This document shows, in pieces, positions 5,308-7,322 of a DNA stretch of 7,322 nt. A program made the position numbers and the translations under genes. Source of the stretch: JAICLL01 sp035252155 (lineage in GTDB: Bacteria > Planctomycetota > Planctomycetia > Pirellulales > JAICIG01); the NCBI GenBank assembly GCA_035252155.1, contig DATFDL010000717.1, positions 1-7,322 on the forward strand. The letters are read 5' to 3'. Within the stretch, counting starts at the first letter, position 1. Each line of letters begins with the position of its first letter. The notes under the pieces are model-generated. The model made no database searches. It was not told the origin of the DNA and was given only the letters and a program-made list of their open reading frames with translations.

Positions 5308-6305
5308 ACAAGCAAAACCTCCTCATCGTGGCCGGCGGCGGCGGATTCATCGGCGGGCACCTGATCGCCGATCTGCTGCGCCGCGGGCATACCAAGATTC
5401 GCGCGGTCGACATCAAGCCGATCGACGCCTGGTATCAGGTCTTTCCGCAGGTTGAAAATGTCATCGCCGACCTGAAGGACAAAGACACTTGCTTTGCCGC
5501 CTGCCGCGGAGCCGCCGAAGTCTACAACCTCGCGGCCGACATGGGCGGCATGGGCTTTATTGAGAACAACAAGGCCCTGTGCATGCTGTCGGTGCTGATC
5601 AACACGCACCTGCTGATGGCGGCGCTCGAGTCGGGCGTCGAGCGGTTCTTCTACGCTAGCTCGGCTTGCGTCTACAACGCCGACAAGCAACGCGCCGCCG
5701 ACGTTACGCCGCTTAAGGAGGACGACGCTTATCCGGCCCTGGCCGAGGACGGCTACGGCTGGGAAAAGCTGTTTTCCGAGCGGATGTGCCGCCATTTCTA
5801 TGAAGATTTTGGGCTGATCACCCGCGTGGCGCGATTTCACAACGTCTATGGACCGCATGGCACCTGGGAAGGCGGACGCGAAAAAGCTCCCGCCGCCATC
5901 TGCCGCAAAGTGCTCGAAGCCCAGGCGACCGGCAGGCACGAAATCGAGATCTGGGGCGACGGCCGTCAGACGCGCAGCTTTATGTACATCGACGACTGTA
6001 TCGCCGGCATCGACAAGATCATGCACAGCGACATCGAAGAGCCGATCAATCTCGGTTCGAGTGAGCTGGTGTCGATCAACGGGTTGGTCGATCTGGTCGA
6101 GCGGATCGTGGGCGTCAAGCTCCGCCGCACGCATAACCTTTCGGCCCCCAAGGGCGTGAATGGCCGCAACAGCGACAACACGAAGATTCGCGGCTATCTC
6201 GGTTGGGAACCTGGCACGCCGCTGGCCGAGGGCATGCGCAAGACCTGCGATTGGATTCGCGGAGAATATCAGGCCAAGTACGGCGTGCAGTCAGGCGCCG
6301 CGTAA
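5304..6305 (+). CDS. NAD-dependent epimerase, GDP-mannose 3,5-epimerase-like (extended SDR)
   Basis: A 333-residue extended short-chain dehydrogenase/reductase. The cofactor loop is GGGGFIG (11-17) and D36 ends strand 2, as in NAD-binding members. Several blocks resemble plant GDP-mannose 3,5-epimerase: AADMGGMGFIENN (77-89), YASSACVY (117-124), YGWEK (151-155), RFHNVYGPHGTWEGGREKAP (177-196), WGDGRQTRSF and GRNSDN near the C terminus. The expected catalytic set is present: C122 in SSAC, Y151 and K155 of the YxxxK motif, and K194 in GGREKAP, the Cys/Lys pair used for deprotonation and reprotonation at C3 and C5. The known reaction turns GDP-D-mannose into GDP-L-galactose (and GDP-L-gulose). 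Here it would supply a rare L-hexose donor to the neighbouring transferases in the cytoplasm. The start overlaps the GT26 stop as ATGA with GGAG 8 bases upstream. SDR membership is certain; the substrate is inferred from motif similarity, and a related C3/C5 epimerase is possible. Confidence 0.85.
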   Translation: MNKQNLLIVAGGGGFIGGHLIADLLRRGHTKIRAVDIKPIDAWYQVFPQVENVIADLKDKDTCFAACRGAAEVYNLAADMGGMGFIENNKALCMLSVLINTHLLMAALESGVERFFYASSACVYNADKQRAADVTPLKEDDAYPALAEDGYGWEKLFSERMCRHFYEDFGLITRVARFHNVYGPHGTWEGGREKAPAAICRKVLEAQATGRHEIEIWGDGRQTRSFMYIDDCIAGIDKIMHSDIEEPINLGSSELVSINGLVDLVERIVGVKLRRTHNLSAPKGVNGRNSDNTKIRGYLGWEPGTPLAEGMRKTCDWIRGEYQAKYGVQSGAA

Positions 6306-6344
6306 AGTGCGCGGAGGCGGAAGGCAAAAAGATGGAGGGAAAAA
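6306..6344 (+). promoter_or_regulatory. Short intergenic gap with strong Shine-Dalgarno
   Basis: This is the only non-overlapping gene junction in the window. It contains GGAGGGA (6334-6340), ending 4 bases before ATG 6345 (6 bases from the GGAGG core), one of the best ribosome binding sites seen here. No -35/-10 pair, hairpin or T-run was recognised, so the downstream gene probably stays on the same transcript while being initiated independently. Confidence 0.6.
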
Positions 6345-7322
6345 ATGAAGACGAAAGGACATCCGAGCGTAAGCATCGGCGTGCCGGTCTACAACGGGCA
6401 GAACTATCTGGCCGAGGCACTCGACAGCCTGCTCGCACAGACGTTCGGCGATTTGGAGATCGTGATTTCGGACAATGCTTCGACCGACCGCACCGAGGAA
6501 ATCTGCCGCGAATACGCCGCCCGCGACAGCCGGGTTCGCTATTACCGACAAGCGGAGAACCGCGGGGCGGGCTGGAATTTTTCAGAAGTCTTTCGCTTGT
6601 CGCGCGGCGAGTATTTTAAGTGGGCCGCGCACGATGATCTCTGCGCGCCCACCCTCGTCGAGCGGTGCGTCGAGCGGCTTGAGGCCGACCGCGGACTGGT
6701 GCTCTGTTCAGCGCGCGCCGCCGTGGTCGATGCCGACGGGCAGGTAGTGCGCGGAAATGACGCGCGCGGCGGCCGAGCCGCCGATTTTCAGGGCGTTTCT
6801 GCGGCGATGGAGGCCCGGCGGCTGCGACGCACCGGTTCTGCCCGTTCCAGCCAGCGGTATCTCGGCGTGCTGATCGACTCGTTGCGATGTTATGAAATCT
6901 TTGGGCTGATTCACTCGAGCGCGATGCGCCGCACCGGCCTGCACCGCCCTTACAACGGCGCGGAAAAAGTCTTCTTAGCCGAGCTGGCGCTCTTAGGTCG
7001 ATTCGCCGAGCTGGACGAGACACTGTTTTACTCCCGTTGGCATCGCGAGCGGTTCTCGGCCAACGTTTCGGCCGCGGCGCAGGCGCGTCACATGGATCCG
7101 GCCGCCGCGCGTCGGTTTGTCTGGCCCCGGCAGGTGAGATCGTCGTGGGGTTATCTGTCGTTGATTCCCAAGGCGGACCTCAGCCCGCTCGAAAAAGCAC
7201 GCTGCTTGCTCGCCTTCGGCCGCTACCTCTCGCAGGCATCCAAATGGAAGCGAGCGCTGTGCGAAGCGGCGCTTGGCCGCGCCACAGCGGTCGATTTGCC
7301 GGAGTCTCGTAGAACCGAATTC
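6345..7322 (+). CDS. GT2 family glycosyltransferase (3' end outside window)
   Basis: The frame is open from ATG 6345 to the window edge: 326 codons with no stop. The start is supported by GGAGGGA upstream and by the immediate GT-A opening VSIGVPVYNGQNYLAEAL (9-26). The first half is a typical GT2 catalytic domain: SLLAQTFGDLEIVISDNAST (28-47) with D43 for nucleotide binding, D48 in STD, the AENRG segment (70-74) and KWAAHDD (92-98), where D97-D98 fills the metal-binding DXD position. The second half (after about residue 200) has IFGLIHSSAMRRTGLHRPY, then AEKVFLAELALLGRFAELDE, the acceptor-side region with the usual acidic/Glu-rich helix, then an Arg- and Ala-rich tail. It likely adds a sugar to the lipid-linked repeat unit on the inner membrane face; donor unknown. 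The family's usual 300-330 residues are nearly complete, so the stop is probably close. The last 16 bases match the palindromic repeat found at 1747-1762. Confidence 0.88.
   Translation, partial: MKTKGHPSVSIGVPVYNGQNYLAEALDSLLAQTFGDLEIVISDNASTDRTEEICREYAARDSRVRYYRQAENRGAGWNFSEVFRLSRGEYFKWAAHDDLCAPTLVERCVERLEADRGLVLCSARAAVVDADGQVVRGNDARGGRAADFQGVSAAMEARRLRRTGSARSSQRYLGVLIDSLRCYEIFGLIHSSAMRRTGLHRPYNGAEKVFLAELALLGRFAELDETLFYSRWHRERFSANVSAAAQARHMDPAAARRFVWPRQVRSSWGYLSLIPKADLSPLEKARCLLAFGRYLSQASKWKRALCEAALGRATAVDLPESRRTEF
7307..7322. repeat. Partial copy of the palindromic repeat at the window edge
   Basis: TCGTAGAACCGAATTC matches 1747-1762 (TCGTAGAACGGAATTC) at 15 of 16 bases, including the TCGTA flank that precedes unit 1. 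Only the left arm and centre are inside the window. As at 1752, the copy begins near the 3' end of a gene. It is read here in a different frame (SRRTEF) from unit 1 (VVERNSF). Confidence 0.65.

Noticed and set aside
5274..6134. Antisense open frame of about 286 codons opposite the epimerase
   Set aside because: The + strand encodes a well-conserved SDR over the same region; the antisense product has no recognisable motifs.

Overview
The window is a stretch of a GC-rich bacterial chromosome that encodes surface or exopolysaccharide assembly. All recognisable genes lie on the + strand and are packed as one operon-like block. The gene content, the WecG/TagA-type transferase subfamily and the short palindromic repeats at gene ends suggest a planctomycete (Pirellulales-like) bacterium. 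That assignment rests on general resemblance and is tentative.

Layout: the 3' part of a Wzx-type flippase (1-531); a Wzy/WaaL-type O-antigen polymerase or ligase that continues without a stop into a GT4 glycosyltransferase (528-3044, with a possible separate start for the second enzyme at TTG 1899); a second GT4 glycosyltransferase with a TTG start (3041-4309); a WecG/TagA/CpsF (GT26) transferase (4306-5307); a GDP-mannose 3,5-epimerase-like NAD-dependent SDR (5304-6305); and a GT2 glycosyltransferase that runs off the right edge (6345 onward). Four of the five junctions are 4-base stop/start overlaps (ATGA or TTGA), so translational coupling is likely. The last junction is a 39-base gap with a strong Shine-Dalgarno. 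No promoter, intrinsic terminator, RNA gene, transposase or CRISPR array was seen, and the operon evidently extends past both edges.

How the genes fit together (inference from families): the GT26 enzyme would act early on an undecaprenyl-diphosphate-linked sugar, the GT4 and GT2 enzymes would extend the repeat unit with nucleotide sugars, one of which may come from the epimerase (a GDP-L-galactose or GDP-L-gulose type donor), the flippase would move the lipid-linked unit across the membrane, and the Wzy/WaaL-like protein would polymerise or ligate it on the outer face.

The most unusual part is 1752-1889. Four copies of a short palindrome (AACGGAAT-NN-ATTCCGTT) lie in codon register exactly where the polymerase/ligase domain ends and the next glycosyltransferase begins. 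Three of them form a 27-base tandem repeat that reads as a 9-residue repeat, so two enzymes are joined in one open frame of 838 codons. A further copy of the same element starts at the right edge of the window (7307-7322), again near the 3' end of a gene. A different, very stable hairpin (5171-5207) lies in the C-terminal extension of the GT26 gene. Palindromic elements thus sit at the 3' ends of three genes of this operon and are read as protein where they are followed by open frame.
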